From: Carpediemonas membranifera
Lineage: Eukaryota > Fornicata
Length of the DNA stretch: 64,000 bases
Direction of reading: 5' to 3'
NCBI GenBank assembly: GCA_019828565.1
Contig: JAHDYR010000033.1
Location: 160,369 to 224,368 of the forward strand
How positions within the stretch are numbered: position 1 is the stretch's first letter; the number at the start of each line of letters is the position of its first letter. The translations under genes and the position numbers were made by a program. Below the pieces are notes generated by a model that worked only from the letters and a program-made list of their open reading frames with translations, was not told where the DNA came from and did no database searches. Positions 9,547 through 19,622 of this stretch are shown piece after piece.

Positions 9547-10095
9547 ATGACAGCTGAGGGAGCCCTCCTGGCGCTGAAGCGCACTCGAGAGCCGGGTGCC
9601 ACGGTCTCTCGTGATGTGGTGGTGGACCTCCTCAAGCGCGTGGTGATGGCAGGCCGACACCCAGCCATGTTCTCGCTGCTTATGGCGGCTGAGAACCGCG
9701 GTGCCTCGCGCCTGACCGCCACCCGCTCCCGCGACTTCGTTCGGGCCTATTGGACCTGTGTCCGGCTTGAGCATCTCCCGGCTATGGAGCTTGCCATGAA
9801 CAAGGAGCTGTTCACGCTCCAGCTCACGGACACGTCCGCCGCGTACGGTGTGGTGGAGGTCAAAGAGCACATCGAGCTCTACGAGAACGCCCGCCAGGAG
9901 GAGTCGTTCATCCTGCTCGTCCAGTTTTCGGGCTATCCGCTGCCGTCACTGACCTTCCTGACCCAGGATCTTTGCCGCACCATGCCTGTCACTCGTTATC
10001 TCAACGAGCATAACTTATGGCGTCGTGTTCGTCGGCGCTGGGAGCATGACGGCATCTTCTTTGAGCTTGGTGACAGCCTTGGTGCCATTGAATAA
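9547..10095 (+). CDS. Chromodomain-like protein, 182 aa
   Basis: I chose the ATG at 9547 because an upstream ATG at 9451 would place the palindrome inside the coding region; 9451 remains possible. The C-terminal part reads LQLTDTSAAYGVVEVKEHIE then FILLVQFSGYPLPSLTFLTQ. This matches the gene at 61.1-61.9 kb (LQLTDTSLDYAVESVQIKDY, LVKWIGYPVPVTVPLTD). Both resemble a chromodomain (Y-x-V-E, then L-V-x-W-x-G-Y), but without the TWEP box. Chromodomains bind methylated histone tails; binding cannot be assumed here. It ends 29 bp from a decayed Ty3 element. It is most likely a host or cassette gene rather than part of that element, since it has the opposite orientation. Confidence 0.65.
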   Translation: MTAEGALLALKRTREPGATVSRDVVVDLLKRVVMAGRHPAMFSLLMAAENRGASRLTATRSRDFVRAYWTCVRLEHLPAMELAMNKELFTLQLTDTSAAYGVVEVKEHIELYENARQEESFILLVQFSGYPLPSLTFLTQDLCRTMPVTRYLNEHNLWRRVRRRWEHDGIFFELGDSLGAIE

Positions 10096-10124
10096 ATCAG
10101 ATTGTGACTCTCTCTGGGCGCCAT

Positions 10125-11691
10125 TTACTTGGCCCTTCCCAGGAATACATCCAGTGCTTCACAACCCTTGACATTCCCATATGGTTCCCATGTGTCCTCT
10201 GACGGCTCATATCCCAGCCATCTAACCCGGAACTTCCTGTCTCTCATCCTGGCCTCACTCGTCGACTCTAGTATGGACTCGACCAGATATTCACCGAGCG
10301 TGACTGCCGCGAGTTCCTGAGCCCGTTGCTCGGACAACTCACCCATAAAGGCGCGAACTCTCCGAGGCGACTTGGAACTCCTTCTTTGTGTTGACATCCT
10401 TGACGACATAGCCCACCGTGAGGTTCTGCCTCACGATAGGACGCACTAGCTTCATAGGCCCTCGCCATCCTGACGCCAACTTGGACGGCGGTCCATTCGG
10501 GTACTTGACCAACACATAGTCGGACGAGATAGGTGTCGTTGCTGACACTTTGTCTAGCGCATCTTGGTGCATGACCTTGATTCTCGCCTCTGCCAAGTCT
10601 CGGGCTAACTGAGCTGCTTGAACATTACTGCTGGGCTGTCCAGCCATACTCTGGACGTCTGCCATCATCACGTCTGCCGGGACACGGAAATCGCTACCGA
10701 AGATGACCTCGGCCGGTGTTAAGCGTGTCGCGGTGTGGGGAGACGCGTTGACGATATACTGCGCGACAGGGAGGGAGTCTGACCACAACTCGCTCCGAAG
10801 CTGGTATTGCCTGTTGCGTAAAATGCGCTCAATGCGGCTGTTCGCCCGTTCCACAATGCCGTTTGACTGTGGATGGTACGGGGTGGTGACGTGAGTAGCA
10901 AACCCTACGCGCACCGATAGATCTGTGAATAGCTTGTTGACGAACTGCTTGCCACCGTCTGTCTGTAGAACTCTGGGCACGCCGTACCGGAGAATCCATC
11001 CGTTGACGAAGGCAGTCACAGCTTCGTCCGCCCTTGTGGACTTGAGTGGGACGAGCTCGGTCCACCGCGAGGCCATATCAATAATAACTAAGATGAACTT
11101 GTACCCGCGAGACTCTGGTAGGGGGCCAATAGTATCCATGGCTACCCACTGGAACGGTCGCAGGCTCGCCGTGTGGAGGTACGGTCTGGACGCCTCGGCC
11201 GGCTTGGCGGTAAGTTGGCACACGGGGCAACGATCCATGACCCGCGCTACCCTATCCACTGGAGCCCGGAGCCCGTTAGATCTCAGCCACTCTACCGTCG
11301 TATAAACCGGGAGGTGGGCCTGGCCGTGCATATGAGCTGCCTGGATCTCGTCATCGGTAGCTGTTGCCTGTCTGGCAGTTGCGGAGAAGACTCGACTCAG
11401 CCCGTCCGCCGCTCCGTTGTCAACCCCGGCCACATGCTTCACTGTGAAGTCTAGGTCTGCGATTGACTCGTACCAACGCTGGACTTTTTGCGTTAGACGA
11501 TCGTGACATGTAGACCAGGTTCCGGTGGTCAGTGAGGAGAGTAAACGACGTCCAGCACAGGAAACGGCGCCACCTCTGGAGGGCGGTGACAATCGCATAC
11601 GCTTCCTGTTCGATCGTGCTCCAACGCGTCTGCACATCTGAGAACGCGTGGGACATATAACACACCGGCTTGCCGTCCTGGAGGAGAACAC
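10125..11691 (-). pseudogene. Ty3-1 integrase and chromodomain segment
   Basis: The integrase has a zinc-binding C-x2-C (CPVCQLT), a core with AMDTIGPL, LQTDGGKQF and IVERANSRIE as the D, D and E positions, and then a C-terminal chromodomain (EYLVESILEST, FRVRWLGY, DTWEPY) in a shifted frame after about 10390. Chromodomain-bearing integrases direct insertion into marked chromatin. The chromodomain frame ends at 10125. Confidence 0.85.
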
Positions 11692-12250
11692 CCCCGATCC
11701 CGAGATCAGACGCGTCTGTCATGACCACATGATCCTTCGAAACGTCAAAGTGCTCGAGTGCCGGTGCGTGGCAGAGGCGGTCCTTAACCTTGGCCAGCGC
11801 CTCTGCCTGAGGTAATCCGTCCGGAGCCTCCTTGCCGCTTGCCGCCCGGGCTAACGGTCGGATAAGCTCGGAGAAGTTAGGAACAAAGTCTCTCATAAAG
11901 TTGAGGAATCCCATAAGGGCCTGCGTGGCCTTCTTCGTCTTCGGTAGCCGCAGGCCTTCTACATCGCGGATCCTGTCTGGAGCAATCCGGAAACCCGAGC
12001 CGGACACAACCCATCCTAGGAACTCCACTTCGGCTAGGCCGAAATGCGACTTCTCCTTGTTCAACGATAGCTTGAGCTCGTCACATCGGCGGAGCACCTT
12101 AGCGAGATTGGCCAGATATTCCTGCTCCGAGCGTCCAAAGATGATAATGTCATCTATATATATAATGCAGGCGTCGCCTAAGAGGTCCTGGAACCCGCGC
12201 TCAATCGCGTACTGAAAGTGCGCGCCAGCGTTCTTCAGGCCGAACGGCAT
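11420..12250 (-). pseudogene. Ty3-1 reverse transcriptase and RNase H segment
   Basis: This frame carries the palm (MPFGLKNAGAHFQ, YIDDIIIFG) with both catalytic aspartates, then RNase H (TDASDLGIGGVLLQ, LLTDHRNLVYM). It continues the upstream frame after a one-step frame change near 12240 and is lost again near 11500, just after the HRNLVYM box. Both breaks could be sequencing errors or true decay. Confidence 0.85.
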
Positions 12251-14085
12251 TCCGGTGTATTGGAACTTCCCACGGGGGTCATAAACGCCGTGTATTGCCT
12301 AGAACGCTCGGTCAGCTCGACCTGGTGATACCCTTTCGAGAGGTCGAGAGTGGCGAAGACCTTGGCACCAGCAAGCCTGGTCAAGCACGTGTTAACCTCG
12401 GGGATCGGATAGTCGAATGGCGTGGTCAAATCATTGATTCTGCGGAAGTCTACGACCATCCTGGTCTTGTCCTTGCCCTTGGGGACGAGCAATGCTGGAG
12501 AAGAGTATGGCGAGAAGCTGGCCTCGATGTATTTCTTCGACAGTAGTTCGTTGACGTGCTCGTCGAACAGGCCCTGCTTCTGGTACGGTATGTAATTGGA
12601 TCTCGTGGCGACGACGCGGTCCTCCTTGAGTACGAGGTCGTATGGCTCTAATGCTGAGAACCCTTCTCGAGCATCAAAGCAATGAGCATAAGCTGCGAGG
12701 ATGCGGTCATGAGTGAGAGTGTAGTCCGAAGACAGAGTATACGCCTGGAGCGGCTCAGGCTCTGGCACGAAAGGCTCCAAGGCGTCTTCATTGTCAGACT
12801 GAGACGGTTCACACAAGCTGGGGAGAATACCCCACTCGACCATGGTCTGATATGACAAGAGGAGATCATAAGCACAGTCAACCCCATACGCGGAGACTGT
12901 GGTGGATAGACCTTTCGGGGTGAAAGGTGACTTACACATCTTCAACGGCACCTCATAACACGTATCAGTCTCGATCGTTCCACCCGGAGTCTTGATCTTA
13001 ATGGGTGCAGCGAGCTTCGTCGGAATGAGCTCGGCCGCTCTGGCGGAAGCCGGGTTGACAAGAGAAATGTCAGCACCACAGTCGAATAAGACACGGTGCC
13101 ATGTGGTAGATTCGTCGCTACCCATAGGGACGACGGCACTCACGACGGGTAGGGAGCGCTGGCCTTCAGCCGCCGACGTAGAAACAGAGACAGAGAAGCA
13201 TGATCTGGGGTTTACCTGACAGAACTTGTCTAGGTGCCCCGACTTGCCGCACTTCGCGCACACGGCCTTCTCTCTGGTGCATTCGAAAGCGCGGTGGTTC
13301 GGCCTGCCGCAGTTAAAGCATACGATGTCTCGCTGGTGACCGTGGTGTTGCGTCTGCTGCTGACGCTGACCGTGACGTTGGCCTTGCTGGTGGAAGTGCG
13401 TCTGATACTGGCGGGGCTGGTGTTGCTGCCGCTTGTCTTGGCGCGGCTGATCCTGAGGCTCGCGCTGCTCACGCGGGGGGCGTTTGCGGACAGCGGACTG
13501 CTTAGAGCGTTCGCGCTCTTGAGCAGGGGCAGGCTTGGACGTTGAAGTGAGCTTGATTGCTTCCTCCAGACGCTTACATGTCAGGAGGGCGGTCGAAAAG
13601 GTCGCATCAAGTGACAGACCCTTGGAGGCGTGAGAAACCTCCTCTCTGAGCGTTTCGTCTTGGATTCCGCGCAAAAACTGGCCGCGAAGGACTGAATCCT
13701 TGCCCGTGGGTGCAATGAGACGGCGGCGGGAAGCGAAGCGGTCGATATAGAGAGATAGGCGGCCAATATCGATACCAGTGGTCGATAGGTCGAAAAGGCG
13801 GCGCTCAAGGATCGCATCGGAGGGCTTAACAATGTCCACAATCGCCTGGAATACGATGTCCTCGCGTTCGTGCTTCGTTCTTTTGGAGCCATCATCGTGA
13901 TGTTTTGCGGCCTGATACTTTCTGGTAATATCAGTACCCATCGCCTTGCAGTATGAGGTCACCGCGGGTCCGAGTCGCTTAAGCAAGCGCCTCTTTCCGC
14001 CCGCGCGAACATGCTTATCCAATTTCTCGGCAAATGAGAGGACTGCGTGAATCTCAGGCTGTGTACATAAAGGTCCCTTATCCAT
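12235..14085 (-). CDS. Ty3-1 gag, protease and start of reverse transcriptase
   Basis: The ATG at 14085 (MDKGPLCTQPEI) was chosen because the related fragment near 21173 starts at the equivalent codon. Two canonical CX2CX4HX4C knuckles are present (CFNCGRPNHRAFEC and CAKCGKSGHLDKFC). The protease motif is FDCGADISLV, with Cys replacing the usual Thr of D-T-G. Reverse transcriptase begins with VDFRRINDLT and reaches ATLDLSKGYHQV before the frame is lost near 12240. The gag is followed by a Gln-rich, basic linker. Confidence 0.85.
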   Translation of the reverse strand: MDKGPLCTQPEIHAVLSFAEKLDKHVRAGGKRRLLKRLGPAVTSYCKAMGTDITRKYQAAKHHDDGSKRTKHEREDIVFQAIVDIVKPSDAILERRLFDLSTTGIDIGRLSLYIDRFASRRRLIAPTGKDSVLRGQFLRGIQDETLREEVSHASKGLSLDATFSTALLTCKRLEEAIKLTSTSKPAPAQERERSKQSAVRKRPPREQREPQDQPRQDKRQQHQPRQYQTHFHQQGQRHGQRQQQTQHHGHQRDIVCFNCGRPNHRAFECTREKAVCAKCGKSGHLDKFCQVNPRSCFSVSVSTSAAEGQRSLPVVSAVVPMGSDESTTWHRVLFDCGADISLVNPASARAAELIPTKLAAPIKIKTPGGTIETDTCYEVPLKMCKSPFTPKGLSTTVSAYGVDCAYDLLLSYQTMVEWGILPSLCEPSQSDNEDALEPFVPEPEPLQAYTLSSDYTLTHDRILAAYAHCFDAREGFSALEPYDLVLKEDRVVATRSNYIPYQKQGLFDEHVNELLSKKYIEASFSPYSSPALLVPKGKDKTRMVVDFRRINDLTTPFDYPIPEVNTCLTRLAGAKVFATLDLSKGYHQVELTERSRQYTAFMTPVGSSNTPECRSA

Positions 14086-14138
14086 TAGTTTGGAAGTAAG
14101 CTTACTGTGATCACTAAGGAAAAAGACTTTACAAAGAG

Positions 14139-14162
14139 AGCTCGACACAAGGGTGTCGAGCT
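14139..14162. promoter_or_regulatory. Ty3-1 leader hairpin
   Basis: AGCTCGACAC pairs exactly with GTGTCGAGCT around an AAGG loop. The same 10-bp stem with a different loop (CCAT) lies at 21225-21248 ahead of the related gag fragment. Stem conservation with loop change suggests the structure matters, perhaps for priming or packaging. Confidence 0.6.
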
Positions 14163-14276
14163 GGACGGATCAAGACCGTATCAAATACGTATCTCATATA
14201 TAAATGGCTGACAGACCTATCCAAAGCGTTCCACCAGATCATAATCAACCAGGACTCGCGCAAGTATACCGCTTTT

Positions 14277-15653
14277 GTGGCTGGTGGGAAGAAATACCAG
14301 TATAAGCGGATGCCCTTTGGGCTTCGTAATGCTCCCATCCACTGCCAGAAAGCCATGGAACACATTCTGGGTCAATCCCTTTATACTCAGTGTCTCGCTT
14401 ACATAGATGACATTGTCGTCTTTGGAGCGAACCGTGACGAGTTCCTGAAGAATCTGGAGGACGTGTTAGCTCGCATCCACGCGGCCGGTCTGAAGCTTAA
14501 TCCTTCCAAGACGGTCATTGGAGCGACTTCCATCGACTATTTGGGCTGGCGAGTAGACAAGGACGGTAAGCGGATCTCCCCCGACCGTCTGGAGGCCATC
14601 CATGATCTCAAGGAGCCGACTAGTCTGACGGACGCCCGAGCCTTGCTCGGGTTCGCGAACTACTTTCGAGCACTCATTGAGCGTTACGTCGATATGACTG
14701 AACCCATCACCGAGCTCACCCGAGCCGCCGAAAAGTTCGTTTGGGGCGACCGACAACATGACGCGTTTGAGCAGATTAAGCGAGAGCTTCTACTGCAGCG
14801 CACGCTGGTCCACCCCTGTCCCGACGAACATCTCCACATTTTTACGGACGCATCAGACTACGGCATTGGTGGCGTGCTGATGAACGCGGAGTTTAAGCCC
14901 ATCGCGTTCTTCGCCAAGACGCTCACGCCCCAACAGCGCCGTTGGTCTACGATAGAGAAAGAGTGCTACGCTCTGTACTTCGGTACTACCAAGTTCAGAC
15001 GCTATCTCGCTGGACGAGACTTCACAGCTCATCTAGATCACCGTAACTTGGTCTACATGGACCGTTCCTTGAATTCCAAGGTGATTAGATGGAGCCTCGC
15101 GCTGTCTGAGTACTCATTCGACATCGTACACGTTCCAGGTTCCGACAACTCTGTAGCGGACACCCTGTCCCGCCTCGTTCACCTGGACGAGACCTCCGTC
15201 GAACCTTCCCCTCCACCCGAGGCGCATCGGGAATCCTTCCAAGAAGCACATGGCGGAGATGCTGGTCACCTTGGCCGTGATGCCACCTGCAAACGCATCA
15301 TAGCCGCCGACAAGGGCTGGCCTGGCATGCGCCGGGACGTTACTGCCTGGATAAGACAGTGCCCTGTTTGCCAGTTGACACGCCTCAAGCTTTCACCGTT
15401 TCCCCAAGCGACCCATCCCATGACCGGCAGCCGACCCTTCGAAGTAGTGGAGGCCGACACCATTGGTCCCCTCTCACTGCCCGGGCAACACCGCTACGCG
15501 GTTGTGATTATCGACACGTTTACTAGACTCACCCAAGCCTACCCCCACGAAGAGCACGGACGCTGTATCTGCACGTTCGGCTTTATCGACATGGATGAAA
15601 CACTATGGCTCCCCGACATGTTTGATTACCGATGGTGGCTCACAGTACCATAA
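14277..15653 (+). CDS. Ty3-2 reverse transcriptase, RNase H and integrase start
   Basis: The open frame actually enters from about 14202. Palm residues include YIDD. RNase H carries the DASDYGIGG and HRNLVYMDRS boxes. The integrase zinc domain (GHLGRDATCKRI, CPVCQL) and first catalytic Asp (EADTIGPL) follow. The frame is lost after about 15590, where the second integrase part continues in another frame. Confidence 0.85.
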   Translation: MAGGKKYQYKRMPFGLRNAPIHCQKAMEHILGQSLYTQCLAYIDDIVVFGANRDEFLKNLEDVLARIHAAGLKLNPSKTVIGATSIDYLGWRVDKDGKRISPDRLEAIHDLKEPTSLTDARALLGFANYFRALIERYVDMTEPITELTRAAEKFVWGDRQHDAFEQIKRELLLQRTLVHPCPDEHLHIFTDASDYGIGGVLMNAEFKPIAFFAKTLTPQQRRWSTIEKECYALYFGTTKFRRYLAGRDFTAHLDHRNLVYMDRSLNSKVIRWSLALSEYSFDIVHVPGSDNSVADTLSRLVHLDETSVEPSPPPEAHRESFQEAHGGDAGHLGRDATCKRIIAADKGWPGMRRDVTAWIRQCPVCQLTRLKLSPFPQATHPMTGSRPFEVVEADTIGPLSLPGQHRYAVVIIDTFTRLTQAYPHEEHGRCICTFGFIDMDETLWLPDMFDYRWWLTVP

Positions 15654-16461
15654 CAGAACCATCAGAGAATTTTGCCAAGACCACGGTATAAGACACGAGA
15701 TCGGTACGCCTTATCATCCTGCGGGACAGGGTGCTGTTGAAAGAGCGAACAAAGAGGTGAAGAGACACCTACGCGCCTGGATTCTCGAACATGACGACGA
15801 CTGGGAGGACGCCTTACCACGAATCACGAATATAATCAACAACGCACCTCTAACGGCCTCCAACCTGTCGCCGTACGAAGTCCTATACGCCAGGGACGTT
15901 CACGAACCGACTAGACAACCTTCCCTCACCGTCGACCACTTTCGTACCACCCTACGCTGTTTACAGAGCAGACAACGCGCTGTCGGTGGCCAAACTCCAG
16001 CGCAGAGCCATCCAGCGAGTCATCTCCTTGGATCCGCCGCCATGATCCAGCGCAAAACTGCCATAGGCATCGTACCCCGGGGCCCGGTCCGGGTAATCTC
16101 CACCAATCCCGACCGCCCCAACACCTACGTCGTTCAAGACCTCACCACTGACCACCGCCTGACAGTACATGCCTCTGAGCTTTACCAGTTCGAGGGCAGC
16201 TACACTGACGCTGAGCTCAAACACTGGGCAGCCCGCAACGAAGGAGAGTACGTGGTTAGGAAGGTTGCTGACCATCGCCGACAAGCGGGCAACCTTCAGT
16301 TCCTCCTCTTGTGGGAGGGCTACGATGACGACGAAGGCACATGGACCGATTACAGCCGCGAAATCGATGGATTAGCTGCCCTGGACGCATACATTAATGA
16401 GCATCCGAGATTGAAGCTTCCATCGCTCAGGAAGGGACGCCACGCCGGTAAATCCCCCTGA
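15595..16461 (+). CDS. Ty3-2 integrase core end and chromodomain
   Basis: It has the second Asp in LITDGGSQYH and the Glu in AVERANKEVK, then a GPVRVIS-type C-terminal barrel and a chromodomain ending near residue 270. The ATG at 15595 is fortuitous; the segment continues the preceding frame. A run of AG dinucleotides (16563-16578) lies in the 228-bp gap before Ty3-3. Confidence 0.8.
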   Translation: MKHYGSPTCLITDGGSQYHNRTIREFCQDHGIRHEIGTPYHPAGQGAVERANKEVKRHLRAWILEHDDDWEDALPRITNIINNAPLTASNLSPYEVLYARDVHEPTRQPSLTVDHFRTTLRCLQSRQRAVGGQTPAQSHPASHLLGSAAMIQRKTAIGIVPRGPVRVISTNPDRPNTYVVQDLTTDHRLTVHASELYQFEGSYTDAELKHWAARNEGEYVVRKVADHRRQAGNLQFLLLWEGYDDDEGTWTDYSREIDGLAALDAYINEHPRLKLPSLRKGRHAGKSP

Positions 16462-16688
16462 GACGTGTGCTGTTGATGTTGTTTGATGAAGAAAGAAGAG
16501 AAGAAGAGGAAAAGTGATTGCAATCACGAGGATAATGATAATGAACGCAAATGATCACCTAAGAGAGAGAGAGAGAGCGTGAACTCGCCGAAACGAACTA
16601 ATGTGCCCTTAACCTGCGGAATTCGTAAAACAGTCTTTATCATATTTCTGGGCCCTAGCACGGCACAGTATCGATACTGCCGATTCAA

Positions 16689-18554
16689 ATGAAGACTCTT
16701 ACAATTGACACCCCGTTCGCCGTCGAGAGAGCACTCCAGGAGTACCTCTCGGCGATGCCCCACGAGAAGAATCCAATTTCGTTCTTTAGGGCATTGTCCC
16801 CCGAGACAACAGAAAAACTTCGCGCCCAGTGGCGCCCAACCACTCTTTTTGACACTTTCGAGGACCTACAACGAACCGTTCTGTCCGATTCCGATGCTCG
16901 CCGCGCGGCGAACACAAGCTCTGCCAGTACTGCGGCACGAGCCCGTACAACGAAGACCGACAACCTCACCGCCATCTGGGTAGAGGAGGTACAGAAGACC
17001 ATAAGAAAAGCCACGTTCGCCGCCTGTAGCGAGTGTGCAGCTAAGCACAAGGACCCCACCCTGACAGCAATGACCCGGGAGTGCCTTGAAGCTCAACATC
17101 CCCAGATACTGACTGACTGCGGCAAGAAGGCCCGCGACTTCTTCACCCAGCTGACCGACGACCACGACATCGCAAACGTCGAGACAGTCGCACGGCCTGG
17201 CAACCTGACCGGCCCGGACGGCGAAGACGTCTCGGTGGCGTTCGTGTACATGCCCCCAGTGCCCGAGGAGACCAAGCCCGCCCCCTCCTCGGCGGCTTGG
17301 CCAGTCTTCGATGGCGGGGACGTCTACGCTTTCCTCGCCAAGGAGGCGACCTCCATCGCCCCCTACCTCGCATATACCCTCTTGACTAGTACGGACCCGG
17401 GCGCAAGAGCCAAGCTCCTCAAGGCAAAGCTCGACAACATCACGCTATACGGTCCGGAGCCCCGGCACCGAACGGCCGTCGAGAAGGCACGTAAGCTCAT
17501 AAGCGCCCTCAACCCAGACATCAAGGACGTCCCCACCATCTCCGCAAAACTGCTCGAGCGGATCATTCGGGACTTCGCCACTAGAGGTTTCTCCAAAGAA
17601 GCCGAGGATGTATACGAAGAAGAGATTGAGGACTACTCCGACAAGATCAGCGAACTTCTCGACAAACTACGCGACTTGGATGTTGATCACGACGAGAACA
17701 TCATTATCCCATGGCGTGCCTTCAGACTCGCCAGCCCACAAGCCGACAACAACGAGCAGGCGTCGGGCACTTCAGGCAGGAAGCCGCTCGCTCGCAGGCT
17801 CGATGGTCGCGATCCGTTCCAGCAGTTCAGGGACAAGACCAAGTTCCGCATGCCTCCTTCCCACACGAGATACTGCACACAGCATGGCTGGAACCCGCAC
17901 CACGAGACGAAGGACTGCAGGTTCCTCATCAGACGGGAGGCTTACAAGGCCCAAGAACGCCAGCCACAGACCGAGAAGCGTCAGGAACGCAGACCCGAAG
18001 AGCGGCAAAAGCAGCCCGGCAACCGCGCACGCCCTGTGGCGCCCACCAGTCACCAACAGTCGGATCGCCGGGCCGGCCGCATGGACCTCCGCCCCTCGTC
18101 TACCCTGAAGAACCCCCGCCGCGTCGATGAGGTGTTTGACGCGGATGAAGCGTCTCATTCGGAGTTGGAGAACGAAGTCTACGAGATCGAGGACATCATA
18201 CTCGACAAGGACCCGGTGAAGGTCCCGGCTGTTATCAACGGCCAGCACATGAACGTCAAGTTCGACATCGGCGCTTGCACGTCGGTCATATCAGCCCCTG
18301 CCCTCGCAGCGATCCCCCGACGTGACCCTGATACCGACCTCAGTCGAACTTCTCGGCGCTGGGGACGATATCATCTCCACTGGCAAAGCCGCCAAGGTCT
18401 CGCTGACCCTCCCCAGTGTCGACGGAAAGACCGTGACCACCACTGCGTTGCTCATGGTCACGAAGGGCCAGAGGAAGAAGGTCCTCATTGGACGCGATTT
18501 GCTCCGCCGCCTCGGCTTCCTGCTGAACGACCGGCTACTAATACCGTCCGCTGA
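16689..18554 (+). CDS. Ty3-3 gag and protease start
   Basis: The first ATG opens a helical gag of about 370 residues, followed by a zinc-knuckle variant CTQHGWNPHHETKDC, in which the second Cys of the usual CCHC is His. After a basic Gln/Arg linker comes the protease start VKFDIGACTSVISA, with D-I-G-A at the active site. The frame is lost shortly after this (about 18310); the remainder is read in another frame. Confidence 0.8.
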   Translation: MKTLTIDTPFAVERALQEYLSAMPHEKNPISFFRALSPETTEKLRAQWRPTTLFDTFEDLQRTVLSDSDARRAANTSSASTAARARTTKTDNLTAIWVEEVQKTIRKATFAACSECAAKHKDPTLTAMTRECLEAQHPQILTDCGKKARDFFTQLTDDHDIANVETVARPGNLTGPDGEDVSVAFVYMPPVPEETKPAPSSAAWPVFDGGDVYAFLAKEATSIAPYLAYTLLTSTDPGARAKLLKAKLDNITLYGPEPRHRTAVEKARKLISALNPDIKDVPTISAKLLERIIRDFATRGFSKEAEDVYEEEIEDYSDKISELLDKLRDLDVDHDENIIIPWRAFRLASPQADNNEQASGTSGRKPLARRLDGRDPFQQFRDKTKFRMPPSHTRYCTQHGWNPHHETKDCRFLIRREAYKAQERQPQTEKRQERRPEERQKQPGNRARPVAPTSHQQSDRRAGRMDLRPSSTLKNPRRVDEVFDADEASHSELENEVYEIEDIILDKDPVKVPAVINGQHMNVKFDIGACTSVISAPALAAIPRRDPDTDLSRTSRRWGRYHLHWQSRQGLADPPQCRRKDRDHHCVAHGHEGPEEEGPHWTRFAPPPRLPAERPATNTVR

Positions 18555-19485
18555 CCCGATCGATGACGACGACGGCCTGGGACAGCACCCCTACCTCGAC
18601 TCGACAACAGAAGAAGTCGACCCCGAGGAAGAGTGGCGCAAGGTTAAGCTGCCGACCGAAGAGAACCCGGAGCTGGCTGCCTGGCTGACCGACTTCCTTC
18701 GCGAGCGCAAGGCCGTGTTTGGCCCTCTACCTCCGGATGGCAGCAGGATGCCGCCACACGAGATCGTCGTCGATCCAAGCCGCCCTACACCCAGGGCCCG
18801 ACCCAGGCCGTTGAAGGGTGACCCGGGAAACTCAGCCCTCGCGGAGATCGACAAGATGCTCAACCAGGGCGTGATCCGAGAGAGTCAAAGTCCGCACTCT
18901 AGCCCGCACGTCATGGCAAAGAAGAAGAGCGGCGAAGACCGCTTCTGCATCGCTTACAACGTCTTGAACAACGCCACCATCGACGACCTGTACCCCACGC
19001 CGGACATCCGATCGTTTGTACACGAGGCGAGCGGATGCTCCGTGTTCGCGGCGCTCGACCTGCGCAGCGGATACTGGCAGCAGAACATGGCAACCGATAG
19101 CATCCCGCTCACCGCATTCACCGTCCCGGGCGGGCATTACGAGTTCTTACGTACACCATTCGGGCTGAAGAACGCCCCAGCAAAGTTCCAGCGAGCCATG
19201 GACGAGATGCTCGCTGGTATCGACGGTTCGAGAGCCTATATCGACGATATCTTTGCGTACGCCCGCTCCATTCAGGATTTCAAGTCGACCCTCACCCAGA
19301 TCTTCGACCAGTTGGAAGCTTACGATATCAAACTCCGCGCCGACAAGTGTGCCATTGGCATGAAGGAGGTTGAAGTCTGTGGGTTTATAGTCAACGAGTC
19401 TGGCAGGTCGGTTTCCCCTCACGTATCGCAGCCATCCAGGACCTCACACCCCCAACGACGACAACGGAGCTGCGCCGCACGCTAG
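18322..19485 (+). CDS. Ty3-3 protease end and reverse transcriptase
   Basis: The protease flap and end (KVLIGRDLLRRLGF) are followed by reverse transcriptase: FCIAYNVLNNATIDD, FAALDLRSGYWQQ, TPFGLKNAPAKFQ and AYIDDIFAYA, with all three catalytic Asp. Frame loss occurs near 19410, before the thumb is complete. Confidence 0.85.
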   Translation: MTLIPTSVELLGAGDDIISTGKAAKVSLTLPSVDGKTVTTTALLMVTKGQRKKVLIGRDLLRRLGFLLNDRLLIPSADPIDDDDGLGQHPYLDSTTEEVDPEEEWRKVKLPTEENPELAAWLTDFLRERKAVFGPLPPDGSRMPPHEIVVDPSRPTPRARPRPLKGDPGNSALAEIDKMLNQGVIRESQSPHSSPHVMAKKKSGEDRFCIAYNVLNNATIDDLYPTPDIRSFVHEASGCSVFAALDLRSGYWQQNMATDSIPLTAFTVPGGHYEFLRTPFGLKNAPAKFQRAMDEMLAGIDGSRAYIDDIFAYARSIQDFKSTLTQIFDQLEAYDIKLRADKCAIGMKEVEVCGFIVNESGRSVSPHVSQPSRTSHPQRRQRSCAAR

Positions 19486-19622
19486 GCAAGTTCAACTATC
19501 TGTCAAACTATATCCCACACCTCGCCCACGCATCAGCCCCGCTCAACGCCCTCCTAAAGGGATCGCCGCAGAAGTCGGCCCCCCTCGATTGGACTGCCAC
19601 TGAGGACGAAGCATTCGCCCGT

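Larger units (their letters stand above)
10125..14165 (-). mobile_element. Ty3-1: Ty3/gypsy chromovirus-like element, frameshifted
   Basis: Read on the minus strand, the order is gag, protease, reverse transcriptase, RNase H, integrase, chromodomain, as in Ty3/gypsy chromoviruses. Frame breaks fall near 12240, 11500 and 10390. The right end is the 5' leader with a conserved hairpin at 14139-14162; no long LTR is visible. The left end abuts the chromodomain-like gene without a recognisable 3' LTR, so the 3' end is lost or its LTR is very short. The right end interrupts the reverse transcriptase of Ty3-2. Confidence 0.9.
14190..16461 (+). mobile_element. Ty3-2: 5'-truncated Ty3/gypsy pol with chromodomain
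   Basis: The element starts inside reverse transcriptase (WLTDLSKAFHQI) at the edge of Ty3-1, so gag, protease and the first part of reverse transcriptase are missing. It continues with MPFGLRNAPIHCQ, AYIDDIVVFG, RNase H (TDASDYGIGGVL), an integrase zinc finger (CPVCQLTRL), an integrase core (ADTIGPL; LITDGGSQYH; AVERANKEVK) and a chromodomain-like end (EYVVRKVADH, LLLWEGYDDD, GTWTDY). One frame change lies near 15590. Ty3-1 probably inserted into or recombined with this copy. Confidence 0.9.
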
